DNA of 64,000 bases from Abelmoschus esculentus. Its lineage: Eukaryota; Streptophyta; Magnoliopsida; Malvales; Malvaceae. Shown here piece after piece: positions 48,141-59,582 of the stretch. Position 1 is the stretch's first letter, and every line of letters begins with the position of its first letter. The notes under the pieces are model-generated. The model was not told the DNA's origin, did no database searches, and saw only the letters and a list, made by a program, of their open reading frames with translations. The position numbers and the translations under genes were made by a program. The stretch lies in the NCBI GenBank assembly GCA_035048815.1, contig JAUCBN010000043.1:11845001-11909000 (forward strand), read 5' to 3'.

Positions 48141-49440
48141 AAGGTGATCATTTCAAGTAAGTGAGCAGTTTGTTCTGCTTATGCTTGAATAAATTGGAGT
48201 AGAGTATTGGGAAGTTGGTGTTCGAGGGATCTAATACTTTTTTTTTCGCTATTATATTTTATACCATTGATTCTTGCCTGAGATGTGCATATCCGGTTGG
48301 TGGTGTTTGTTGCCTAGTGTAAATGTTATGGGAGCAGTTGTTGAATTATTTGAAAGATTGAAGTTTGAAGATTATTGTAACTTGTAGGATTAGAAGTTAA
48401 GAAATCTGTGAAGTGAATTCCACATATTTTTCAATGTCCTTGGAAGAGATAATTGTATCATGATTATCATGCTAAGATGCCTGTAACACTGACCACCACC
48501 ATGTTTAAGAACAGATTAAACCTTGGTTTGTCAGTGCTAGAAAAGGAAGCTTTGGATTTTTAGGGTGTTTAAAGTTTTTATTTGTGTAAATAAGGTGTTT
48601 AAAGTTTATTTTTTTAATATTTTTTTTTTTGCTAATTTTGAAGAGAGAACGCCGCCTGCACATGGTGTTCTCCCATTATATTATTCATTTTGGCTTAGAT
48701 CCCTAAATATCAATTAAGGATCCCTATTTTCTTAATTAAAAAAAATGAATTATCCATCCAATTTTGGGCAGAAAATAACACCCATGGAAAATGTAGCCAC
48801 TGGTACTGGACCATTGAAACAGTAAGACTTCATTCGGTGTATATTTTGTAATAGGTGGTGGACTGAAAATGGGAGTTCGGCAGAAGCTGGATTATCCAAA
48901 ATTTTAAATAAAATTTAAATTATAAAATATGACTCGTTAATTTATTTAACTCAAATTTCTTTTGAGTTGTTTTAATCAAATACTAACCCATATTAGTCGT
49001 TATACAAATGAATTTGAAAAAAAACTTAAATAACTCAACTTAAATTGATTTAACTTAAATTTTATAAATCCGGACTCTAAAAAAAATTAAGTAAAATTTA
49101 AATTATAAAATGTGTCTTGTCTAATTAACTCAATTTTTTAACTCATTTTGATTAAATACTTGTAATCGTTAACAAAAATGTTAACGTGTAGTTTAATTAA
49201 TTTATATAATAACCTATAAGTGTTGAACACAATAATACAATTATATTTTTTAAGAAAATAATTTAAATTTAAATATGAAAAATAGTAGTATTAAAAAACT
49301 ATAAACCTAAATATTAATTATAAAATAGATATAAACTATAAAAAATATAGAATTGTATAATCACACATATATTAATCAAATTGCTTATATAATATATTGA
49401 TTTAACAAATAACCCAAATTATATTAAATAATAGAGAATC
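48141..49440. other. NPSN13 3' UTR, then AT-rich intergenic DNA
   Basis: The transcript probably ends before about 48500. From 48600 on the DNA is AT-rich (ACTCAA/TTGAGT words near 48940-49150), without gene signals. Confidence 0.45.
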
Positions 49441-49645
49441 AGTTTATTTATTATTATAATTTACCCCAAGGAAATAGTTCTAAATATCTTAAACGTAAAT
49501 TTTCCTTCAAAAATTCTCTCGACCCACTCTCATATCTCTTCTCTTCACACGTTCCCCGCCGCCTAACAAACCGCTCGCCACCACTCTTTCCCGTCCGCGT
49601 AAGCCTTCTCTTGCCTTCAAGCTTCCGTCGGAGCAAGAAATTAAG

Positions 49646-49938
49646 GTACTTTCTGAAACCCTAAACTTAAATTGAATGTTGATTTCTACTGTTTGTTATT
49701 CAATCTCATCATGTATTCTCTATCCCTGTGTTTGTTTGTTTTTGTGAATGGTGTCAGTTTAGGGAATTAGTAGACCGTTATTGCTCCATTACACTGCTAT
49801 TTGCGGCCGGGATCCGCCGCTATTGAGGTCTTTAGCGGTGGCGGGCAGAACCATTACTGTAAAAATAGGTTTTGATTGCTAATGAAACTGGTAATTCAAT
49901 ATTCAAATAATTTCTTCTTTTTTCCCTTTATATATTAG
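49646..49938 (+). other. Probable 5'-UTR intron of the RPC6 gene
   Basis: Donor AAG|GTACTT at 49646 and acceptor ATATATTAG at 49938, two bases before the start codon. AAACCCTAA (telo-box) lies just inside at 49656-49664. Upstream, 49490-49645 is C-rich, leader-like DNA. No coding frame joins across the intron. Confidence 0.6.
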
Positions 49939-49939
49939 A

Positions 49940-50635
49940 ATGAGTGCGAAAAGGAAACGTCCGGGTCCTGCTTCGGATTCCGTTGTAACAGAACATGAAA
50001 AGATGGTTCATGAAGTAATCCGAAGCAAAAAAGACATGGGTGCGTCACAATGGGAAATGAAACGAGAAATTAAGGTTGCAGAAAACATAATCACCAAATG
50101 TATCAAGTCACTTTTATCGAAGAATCTCATAAAAGAAGTGAAAAGCATCCAAAATCGGGGTAGGAAGCATTACATGTCGGCCGAGTTCGAGCCTTCCAGT
50201 GAAATAACCGGTGGGGCATGGTATGTTGAAGGCAGCCTCGATACAGAGTACATAAATGTCTTGAAAGAGCAGTGTTGGAGGAAGATTTATGGTATGAAAG
50301 TTCCTACTTTGGAAGGGATTGCAGATGCTCTTAAGAGGAGCAATGTTTCGCAAATTGAGTTGTCGAAACAACAGGTGGAAGAGATTGTGAAGGCTTTGGT
50401 TTTGGATAACCAGGTCATGGAAGTGAAAAGTACCGGAACAGGAGAGTTTGCTTCGATTCCGGTTGGGAAAGTTTGCTATAAATGCATTGGTAAGAGAGGT
50501 TATGGAGGTGAGCCGAAGCTTGGCGCACTTGCTTCCATTCCTTGTGGTGTTTGTCCGCAGATAAATCGCTGTACCCCTGATGGAATAATCTCTCCTATCA
50601 CCTGTGCTTATTACCAGAAATGGCTGGAATTTTAG
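49940..50635 (+). CDS. RPC6: RNA polymerase III subunit RPC6 (RPC34/C34) family, intronless coding region
   Basis: RPC34/RPC6 belongs to the Pol III heterotrimer that contacts TFIIIB and opens promoters of tRNA and 5S genes. The 231-residue protein has two winged-helix blocks: residues about 18-75 (HEKMVHEVIRS, KCIKSLLSKNLIKEVKS) and about 95-165 (TGGAWYVEGSLDTEYINVL, VPTLEGIADAL). The C-terminal cysteine cluster CGVCPQINRC...ITCAYYQKWLEF matches the iron-sulphur-binding end of human RPC6. Compared with the human protein (316 residues, from memory) the first winged helix is missing, and no upstream exon supplies it. I recall the Arabidopsis protein being of similar short length. The start is the first ATG after a splice acceptor. 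It appears intact. Confidence 0.9.
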   Translation: MSAKRKRPGPASDSVVTEHEKMVHEVIRSKKDMGASQWEMKREIKVAENIITKCIKSLLSKNLIKEVKSIQNRGRKHYMSAEFEPSSEITGGAWYVEGSLDTEYINVLKEQCWRKIYGMKVPTLEGIADALKRSNVSQIELSKQQVEEIVKALVLDNQVMEVKSTGTGEFASIPVGKVCYKCIGKRGYGGEPKLGALASIPCGVCPQINRCTPDGIISPITCAYYQKWLEF

Positions 50636-52740
50636 TTTGATTGCATCTTTTAGAGTTTACGTATTTAATGCACTTAGTGAACGACCTAAATGTTGCATTC
50701 ATGAATGTTTTCTTATATTCTAAGTTTATACTCTAAATCTATATATATTTCTCATTTGATTCTTTGGTTATTGCTTGTTTGTCCAATGTCCACTTGAATG
50801 TCCTGATTATTTCTGCGATTTTGAACTGATATTTGATGAGGAATGGAGCTTTAGGCCGCTTCTTCAATCTCTTTATGTTTTGAAAACCTTAAACAAGTAT
50901 CATCTGGTAATACTTTATTGATAGTCTTCTGAATGGATAAGAACATGCCTAGTACTGCTGCATTGTTTTGGAATTGCCTAGACTGGTTCGACCTGCGGTT
51001 CTCTTGCAGGTCGAACATCGAAAGTTTTGTGGGTGTTATACATTTGATTCATGGCTTCAGGTGGGATATATAAGACCACAATAGGACATGTTAGATACCG
51101 AAATAATGTTTCTGGAAATAGTTTTATCGTCTCCCCCTCTTTCTTCGGTAGTTCGATGTTACTTTGAATTCTGTGATCTTAATTTTGGAGTTTCTGAGGC
51201 AGAATTACAAACTGACCAACAACATTTCTTAAGTTGATCATTTCATCCGTTTGCTCACTGAGATTGAGAATGTGGGGTCCCACAGTAATATACGCGCACT
51301 GGATAAAATTCAGACATTGCAGAAAAAGCTGCTCAAACTTGATTCTCATTCGTTGGGACCACTCCCTTAGGAGAACTAATTAAAAATATTCTTCTTGTTA
51401 AGACTTAATTACAACTGGGGGAAGTTTTAGAAAGAAATCCCTTAAAATAAGGTTCTATTGAAATTGTTATAAAAATTGTAAGAATTATCGAATTTCTTAA
51501 AAAAAATTTAAAAGTGTAAGAAATTCGGTAGAGTTTTTAACTTGTCTTATTTTAATTTGTCTTATGTTAAAGAAAACACAACTAAGAGTCTTCTTGACTT
51601 GTTTCATCTCTCTTAGGCAAGGGGAGGATTTCTACCGGAGATAGGCACGAGTCAGATATTTTTTCGATTCGACTTGAGTTGATAATTGACTTTTCCTCAA
51701 CTGCTTTACGTTACAACTTGCAATGTATATCAAAACATTGGATTATATGTAAATGATAAAAATTATTTTGGTCTAATTTGATGTTTTTTTAAAATGTTAT
51801 ATCACTTGATCGTTAAAAATTAACAGTTCAACAATTTAAATGTTATCAACTTAAGAGAGGACAATTGCTTCTTTCATCCACCGAATGATTTGGTCTCTGC
51901 ATATCACTAATTTATATATAATAAACTAGCAAGGATTATGAACTCCATTTTGTATGTTTACTATTAATTATACTAAATCATCTTTCTCTTTAACAATAAA
52001 TAATGTTGTAAAAGTTGGATCAAATTGATTCGACTATCAATCTCTGGTTCAGCCTGTTCGATCATTGGTTCAAAAATAATTGATTAGGTATATATGGATT
52101 CAATATAAGTTTTCCAGATTAGGCGTTTTGTTCGATATTATGATTTTTTTTTTTCTGGGATGGAGAAAATTGAGAAAAGTTGGCAATGTGTGATGTGTAC
52201 TGCCATGAGATTGAAATAATTGAAGCTGAAAATTACGACCAAAGTGCCTGTGGAACCATGCGTTGGACCGACATCATCTGCAGATGATGAGTCAAAAAGG
52301 CTGATGCAGAAAGTACTATTATTGGTCATGGTACAAACCTAAGCTTAGTTTGTTTGTTTTTTTGCTAAATCCCCAGTTTGTGTTCATGTTTGTTTAGCTA
52401 AAATTATATGTTCAAGTTCAAGAACACTAAATGAAACACTATTCGTTTACTGCTCTAGGGAAACTGCAGAAAGAGTTGGCTTAAAAGGCAGGTAATACCG
52501 ATTTTGGCATCGCATTCCATGTGCGGAGGGGGCGAAAATAAGTGTGCCCACCATGTCGGATGGCATCGACATCTTCAGACATGGTTTTAGGTCCGTGATA
52601 ATGACACCACACTTTCCAAACTTATCCAATCTGCAACACTCCTGAAATGTCACAATCCTTTCTTTGGCCTGCACTTATGAATTACTATGATATTCCCTAT
52701 AGATTCTGCAGACAACTTACCTACAAAACAAATCATAATG
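50636..52740. other. Intergenic DNA downstream of RPC6, one strong hairpin
   Basis: A perfect 11-bp inverted repeat GTTCGACCTGC...GCAGGTCGAAC with a 9-base loop lies at 50986-51016. I recognise no gene. Minus-strand open frames at 52138-52329 and 52447-52674 may be remains of 3' sequence of the kinase pseudogene, but show no domain. Confidence 0.4.
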
Positions 52741-52744
52741 ACAT

Positions 52745-53352
52745 ACATTTTTTCGAATTCAACTAGTCTTGATACGATAGTTCGTTTTTCATCACGAACG
52801 TCTCCTTTCACTTTGGGTGTGGGAGGTTGTGGGGCGACAATAGGCTGAAGAGCTTTCACTACAATGGTCATGTTAGGTCGCAAATCGGCTTCATATTGAA
52901 CGCACAATGCAGCTACAGCGGCTAGCTGTTGGTGACAAAAAAAAGAATCAGTTAAGGCCAATGCTTTGAAGCAAAGCTCCATTATCTCTATCAAAATTCA
53001 ACAATTACCTTAGCAAGTGATTTGGTAGGGTATTGTCCATTTAGTCCTCCATCAACACACTGCTTCACCTTGTCTTCGCTTAGTTTCGGGGTTGCCTAAT
53101 GCAATCCGCAAATGACATCGAGACTCTGCTGTCCATGCAGCAGCGTATGAATTTATTGTGAAGATATGGTGAATATGGTGAATATGAATTTATTAAGTAG
53201 TAATCGTACCCATGACACGAGACTCTGCTGTCCATGCAGAAGCGTATGATCGACTGGTTAAGAGCTCCAGAAGGATGACACCGAAGCTGTAGACATCGCT
53301 CTTAGAACTAAGGGTTCCGGTCATTGCATATCTACCACTCAATGTCACAAGT
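52745..53352 (-). pseudogene. Pti1-like protein kinase, C-terminal fragment (pseudogene)
   Basis: Pti1-type kinases are membrane-associated Ser/Thr kinases acting with Pto/OXI1-type signalling. Only the last third is present. 53352-53250 codes [18 protein letters not shown] and VILLELLT (subdomains VIII-IX). 53095-53009 codes [17 protein letters not shown]. The last exon, 52925 to about 52750, codes [19 protein letters not shown] and VKALQPI. The last two exons keep correct splice sites. The stretch normally coding GRKPVDHTLPRGQQSLVTW is replaced by filler, in which 32 bases are duplicated (53119-53150 and 53218-53249). ATP loop, catalytic loop and DFG are absent. Confidence 0.82.
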
Positions 53353-53439
53353 AGGAGTTAATCACTGTTATACTGTCAACTATCATGTGGTTGGTTTATC
53401 TATTTGGCAAAGGGCAGCAGCTTAAAGAGATGAGAGCAC

Positions 53440-53700
53440 ATGTACATTCTATATGGCTCGAATGAAGACTATTCGACTTTTGATTTCTCTTACAGCTCAA
53501 TCAAAATGATGTATTTATCAAATGGATATGAAATCAACATTTCTCAATGGTGTATTGGAGGAAGAAGTCTATGTTGAACAACCATCCAGATATGTTAAAA
53601 AGGAGCTGAAAGTAAAGTTTTATTAAAAGAAGGCGTTATATGGGTTAAGAAAGCTCCTAGAGCATAGAACATCCGAATTGACCAATAATTCAAGTCACGT
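53440..53700 (+). pseudogene. Copia F reverse transcriptase, upstream piece
   Basis: TIRLLISLTAQ, QMDMKSTFLNGVLEEEVYVEQP and KALYGLRKL are visible with stops between them, the usual copia RT finger/palm motifs. Confidence 0.8.
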
Positions 53701-53732
53701 TTTTTTTTTTTCAATGTCCATATGAACACGCA

Positions 53733-54585
53733 TAGGCCTGTAAACGAACCGAACGAAAACGAACGAGGGTGTGTTCATGTTCGTTCGTTTAACTTTAACC
53801 GAACAAACGAACGAATACGAACATAAATGAACACAAATTTTCTTGTTCGTGTTCGTTCGTTAAGGATTGTAGCTTGTTCATGTTCGTTTATGTTTGTTCG
53901 TTTAAATGATAAACGAACGGACATAAATGAACGTAAACGAACATAAATAAACGAACGTAAACGAACGAACATAAATGAACGTAAACGAACATAAACAAAC
54001 GTAAACGAACGAACATAAATAACATATATAATATGCTAAATATTTAATATTTTGGATTAATTCGATTAATTCAACTAATCAATTGATTTTAAACCGAATT
54101 AGTCGATAATTAAAATTAAAAAAAAAAACTCTTAATTATTAGATGAAACTTAAAATTTAACTGATTAACTAGTTTTGTTTTGGTTCGATTCATTAACTCG
54201 GTTTAACAGAACAATAAACACCCCTAGCTTATAACAAGAAAGTTTTTAACGAGTCATAAAATAAGACTCTTCTCAACTCGAGTAACTCAAAAAAATTTTG
54301 CCTCGACTTACTTGATCTAATGCTCACCCTTAGATATATGTGAATAAATTTAAACGAACATAATACATAAACGAACATAAATGAACGAACTTAAACGAAC
54401 ATAAACGAACAGATTATCGAACGTTCACAAACATAAATGAACGAATGAGCCCTTTGTTCATGTTCGTTCGTTTAACTAAACGAACGAAAAATCTTGTTCA
54501 TGTTCGTTCGTTTAATAAATAAACGAATTTCCTGCTGAACGGTTCACGAACAGTTCACCTAACATTCGGTACGTTTACAGCCCTA
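53733..54585. mobile_element. hAT-like MITE, copy 2 (853 bp)
   Basis: The ends TAGGCCTGTAAACGAACCGAA and CGTTTACAGCCCTA are inverted, flanked by an exact 8-bp duplication AACACGCA (53725-53732, 54586-54593), which fits hAT. It is the same family as 37337-38152. The subterminal zones are rich in AACGAACATAAATGAACG words. No transposase was seen. Confidence 0.9.
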
Positions 54586-54627
54586 AACACGCATTATATA
54601 TGAAGGTAAAAAAGGATGACATGTTGG

Positions 54628-54875
54628 TGTTAGTTATAAGAATTTTAAATCTTTTTTGAGGAATTCCTATTATGTAGGATTTTGTCGATTAGGATAAACT
54701 CCTATTCATTAGGAGTTTGGAGTATGTTAAATCTCTGATCTCATTAAGAGATTAGAGACCTATCTATTTAGGTTTCCTAGTTATTATAAAACTCTTGTAA
54801 AGGAATCTATATATAATGTATTCGAGTTTCAATAAAAGCTAAGCAACAGAGACTATTCAAACTCTGTTTTCTACA
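54628..54875 (+). repeat. 5' LTR of copia D (248 bp)
   Basis: TGTTAGTTATAAG...TTCTACA. TATATATAATG near 54810 is the likely promoter and CAATAAAAG the polyadenylation signal. Confidence 0.92.
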
Positions 54876-54966
54876 TGGTATCAGGTTAGAACGATCCTGA
54901 TTCTGATTTCTCTCAGTTTCAAAATTAGATTTTTTCGTTTTCTTTCCCTCGATTAGTCTTCTCGTC

Positions 54967-56190
54967 ATGACTAATCCAGATCACTCATCCTCTGAGATTA
55001 GTTCTCAGAATAATTCCTTCCAATCAGATTTTACAATATCTGATTCATCTCTATCTCCAATCACCTCTTACAAATTGAATGGAAACAACTATTTGCCATG
55101 GTCCCAATCTGTGAGACTGTATATCACTGGAAGAAGGAAGATTGCTTATCTTTCTGACTCCATGCCAATCCCAGCGACAACAAATCCAAATTACAGCACA
55201 TGGATGAGTGAAAATACCATGATCATGTCATGGTTAATCAACTCCATGCTACCTGAAATAGGAGAAAATTTTATGTTATACCAGACAACAACAGAAATTT
55301 AGAATACAGCGAGAGATACCTATTCAAGTGTTGATAATACCTCGAAACTCTTTCGCATGGAAAATCTCATTAAAGATCTTCGACAAGGAGACCTTACGGT
55401 GGTACAATACTTTGGTCTCCTCAACAAGTATTGACAGTAAATTGATTTGTATGAAAAGAATGAGTGGAAGTGCCAAGAGGACAATCTCTTTTATGGCCAA
55501 AAGAAAAACCAGAGGAGAGTATTTCAGATTTTATCTAGGTTAAATGGTGAGTTTGATGGAGCAAGAGGCAGAATTCTAACAACCAAACCTCTACCTTTGG
55601 TTTGAGAGGTGTTTTCAGAGATCTGGAGTGAGGAGAGAAGAAGAACATTAATGTTTCCCACAACTGCACAACCAGATGCTTCAACTCTTATCACTAGTTC
55701 TACTTCTAAGAACCACCAAAGAAGAAATCAACCTTGGTGTGAACATTGTAAAAAACTTGGCCATTTGATAGATCAATGCTGGAAACTACATGGGAAACCT
55801 CCTGATTGGAAGCCCATTCGATCCAGATTTCAGAAGGAAACTAATGTCGCTACCCAAGAAGAATCATCGATTAGCTTTAGTAAAGAACAAATTGCAGAAC
55901 TACAACAACTTTGGAGCAGTGTGACAACCAAATCTTCAAACATTTTTCATGCTGCTACTGCAGGTACTCTTTTATCCAATCAGTCTGTTCAATGGATAAT
56001 AGACTCAGGGGCATCATACCATATGACAGGAGATCTAATTTTATTGGATAATTATGATGTTGTCAATCTCCCAGCTTCTATTCGAATTGCAGATGACACA
56101 CTTACTCATGTTAAAGGGAGTGGTTCAGTTACTTTAAATACCAATTTAATCCTCCACAATGTGCTTTATGTACCTAAGCTTGCATGAAAT
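54967..56190 (+). pseudogene. Copia D gag-protease (broken)
   Basis: The gag N-terminus KLNGNNYLPWSQSVRLYI is well preserved (55072-55125). A stop at 55300 and a TGA near 55433 break it. The zinc knuckle CEHCKKLGHLIDQC is at about 55738-55779, and an intact protease site WIIDSGASYHMTG at about 55990-56030. It ends in a TGA near 56186 just before the integrase part. Confidence 0.9.
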
Positions 56191-57271
56191 TTGTTATCTG
56201 TCAGCAAGTTGATTCAAGAATCCAATTGTAATGTTCTTTTTGGCTCTGGTGGTTGTATTTTTCAGGAACAGGACTCGAGGAAGGTGATTGACAATGCTAG
56301 GCTAATCAAGGGCTTATACATGCTTGAAAGATGTGTCTCTCCTCATCTTACCCCTCCACCAAACTTAGGAAACATGTTTTTCTTTCCACACTTAGTACAA
56401 ATGAGATTTTACTATGGCACTATAGATTAGGCCATCCAAACTTCTTTTATTTATCTAATATGTAACCAGATTTATTTGTTAATAAAAACTCATCTTCTTT
56501 TTCTTATGAGTTTTGTCAGTTTGCCAAACATATTAGAAAACCGTATGCTCCAGTCAAGTATGAACCCACATCACCCTTTTTAATTATTCACAGCGACATA
56601 TAGGGTCCCTCCTCTGTCAAAACCATTTCTGGATATAGGTGGTTCATCTCCTTTATTGATGACTACTCTCGGACAACATGAGTCTACCTTATGAAAGAAA
56701 AGACTGAGGTTGAAACCATTTTTAGAGACTTTTATCATAAAATTGCAACACAGTTTAACACAAAAATAAAAATCTTAAAGAGTGACAATGGGAGTGAATA
56801 TTTTAGTACTTCTCTAAGTTCGTTTTTTAGGGAAAAAGGTATTGTCCACCTTACCTCTTGTGTCAATACACCCTAACAAAATGGGGTAGCAGAAAGAAAA
56901 AATCAACACATTCTAAAGGTCACAAGGTCTCTATTGTTTTCTGCTTGTGCACCTAAGTATCTTTGGGGGAGACAATTCTTACTGCTACCTACCTCATAAC
57001 TAAGATGCCAAGTAAAATTCTAGGGTTCCAAATTCCTACTGAAGTTCTTCTCACTCGCTTCCCTTACTTTAAACCTTTAAATTCCAGACTTCCTCCTCGA
57101 GTTTTTGGGTGTACTGTTTTTATCCATATTCATCAACACCATAGAAGTAAATTAAATCCTAAATCTATCAAATGTGTTTTTATAGGCTACTCTTCTAGTC
57201 AAAAAGGCTACAAATGTTATTCTCTATCGAGAAAGAAAACATATGTTTCCTTTGATGTCTTATTTTTTTGA
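56191..57271 (+). pseudogene. Copia D integrase (broken)
   Basis: LSVSKLIQESNCNVLFG starts the region. The pre-integrase zinc motif is split by stops (HYRLGHPN, CQFAKH). The core is at 56590-56870 (FIDDYSRTT, SDNGSEYFSTS, then TAA where the family has PQQNG) and the end at 56963-57271 (ATYLITKMPSKILGF, FGCTVFIHIH). Confidence 0.87.
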
Positions 57272-59327
57272 AGATACACCTTATTTTTCCAAGGCAGAAA
57301 TTCAGGGGGAGAGTTTTAAGGAATTTCAGCATGTTCAAATTTCGGGTTCTCCTGTGCAAACTTTTCTGCTAATACAACCTACTCTACCTGTACCTGTTAC
57401 TATTTTTCCTCATTCAGATACTCAAGTATCCGGTAAAAATAATGGGACTGATGATCCTACTGAGTTACCCTCTCCATTATTCCAGCAACCTAGTCCTTCC
57501 ACTCTGGAAAAACAACCTAGTAATGACCTTGAAACCATGACACCTCAATTTCAGGTTTATTCAAGAAGAAAGAAAGCTACTGCAGATTAGCTTAGCATTA
57601 GCCAAATACCATACTCGACTCCTTCTACTGAAACCGAAAGTAATGGTGCTGAAACAAAAGGTAATAAAGAATCTCAGAAAAATGAAACAGTGGAACTTGA
57701 TGATTTTTCTATTGCCATTAAAAAATGATTTAGAAAATGTACTGCACATCCAATAAATACATATGTAGCATATGGAAAGTTACAATCTGATTTCAGGGCC
57801 TTTACTACTAGCATTAATAGTGAGAAGATACCAAAAATGTGGCAGAAACATTCTAATTTCTTGAATGGAGAAAGACAGTGGAAGAAGAGATAAAAGCTTT
57901 ACAAAAGGTTGTTGGGTGCAGATGGATATTGACCATTAAATACAATTCAGATAGGAGTATAGAAAAGTATAAGGCAAGGCTGGTTGCTAAAGGATTTTCT
58001 CAGACTTATGGGATTGACTATCAAGAAACATTTACTGCAGTTGCAAAGTTGAACACAATCAGAATATTGCTACCGATTGTTGTCAATATGGACTGAAAAT
58101 TGCATCAGTTGGACATTAAAGATCCCTTTTTAAATGAAAATATTAAGGAAGATGTATACATGGAAGTTCCAACAGGATTAGAAGGGAGAATCACTGAGAA
58201 CATTGTCTGCAAACTCAAGAAATCCCTATATGGTTTAAAGCAATCACCCAGAGCATGGTTCGACAAATTTACTAAAGCAATGATATAAGGTGGATTTAAA
58301 CAAATTCATACAGACCACACTCTATTCAAGAAGATTAAGCCAAATGGTAAGATTATCCTATTAATAGTATATGTAGATGATATTATTATCACTAGGAATA
58401 ATGAAGAAGAGATATGAGATTTGAAGATGAACCTAGTGGAAGAATTTGAAACCAAGGACCTAGGGAACATGAGATATTTTCTGGGTATGGAAGTTGCAAG
58501 ATCCAAAGAAGGGTTGGTCATCAATCAACGAAAATATGTGCTAGATCTTCTTGTTGAAACAGGAATACTAGGGTGCAAACCTATTGAAACCCCTATGGAT
58601 CCAGGCTTGAAATTCTGCAAGGAAAGGAATGGGAGTCCAACAAAAAAAACCTATCAAATGTTAGTGGGTAAATTAATTTACCTTTCACTCACTATACCAG
58701 ATATTGCATACTCTGTTGGTATTGTCGGCCAACATATGAGTGATCCTAGGGAAGAACATATAGAAGCAGTGATTAGGATTCTAAGGTTTTTAAAGTTTAC
58801 ACCAGGAGATGGTCTTATATTTCATGGAAAGTCAAGACAGAACTGTGAAGATCTACACTGATGCTAGTTGGGCAGGTGAGTTAACAGATAGAAGGTCTGT
58901 GAGTGGCTATTGTTCCTATGTTTGGGGAAATCTTGTCACATGGAGAAGCAAGAAACAAGTTGTTGTCTCTCAAAGTAGTGCTGAGTCAGAATTTAGAGCT
59001 ACGGCCTTTGGACTTTACGAAGGGATATGGATCAAAAGATTATTTATGGAGCTAGAACTAGATGATGGTGAGAAAGGTTCTGAGATTTTCAGTGATAGCC
59101 AATCAGCTATGAGTATAGCTAAGAACCTAGTACAACATGACAAAACTAAACACATAGAGATAGATCGACATTTTATACATAAGAAAGTCAACAGTGGAGT
59201 GGCAAATTTGAAGTATGTGTCTACAAAGGAGCAACTGGCAGATATCCTCACCAAAGCTTTTCCAAGAGTCACTTTCGATGAACTTTCATTCAAACTGGGT
59301 ATATACAACATATATACACCAGTTTGA
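57272..59327 (+). pseudogene. Copia D reverse transcriptase-RNase H (broken)
   Basis: A Pro/Ser-rich linker (57272-57590) is followed by [69 protein letters not shown] (near 58372) and YFLGMEVARSKEGL. RNase H (58809-59327) keeps YTDASWAG, SSAESEF, FSDSQSAM and HIEIDRHF, i.e. all four acidic positions. Stops occur at about 57590, 57728, 58097, 58287 and 58416. Confidence 0.9.
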
Positions 59328-59334
59328 GGGAGAG

Positions 59335-59582
59335 TGTTAGTTATAAGAATTTTAAATCTTTTTTGAGGAATTCCTATTATGTAGGATTCTGTCGATTAGG
59401 ATAAACTCCTATTCATTAGGAGTTTGGAGTATGTTAAATCTCTTATCTCATTAAGAGATTAGAGACCTATCTATTTAGGTTTCCTAGTTATTATAAAACT
59501 CTTGTAAAAAAGTCTATATATAATGTATTTGAGTTTCAATAAAAGCTAAGCAACAAAGACCATTCAAACTCTGTTTTCTACA
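59335..59582 (+). repeat. 3' LTR of copia D (248 bp)
   Basis: Same length and ends as 54628-54875. It starts right after TTTGAGGGAGAG. Confidence 0.92.

Larger units (their letters stand above)
54628..59582 (+). mobile_element. Ty1/copia element D, youngest copy here
   Basis: LTRs 54628-54875 and 59335-59582, both 248 bp, differing at about 8 positions by eye. The flanks are GTTGG / GTTGA (54623-54627, 59583-59587; one mismatch). Primer site TGGTATCAGGTTAG and polypurine tract TTTGAGGGAGAG are intact. It is the same family as element A, and several motifs lost in A are intact here. Many stops remain, so it is non-functional. Confidence 0.93.
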
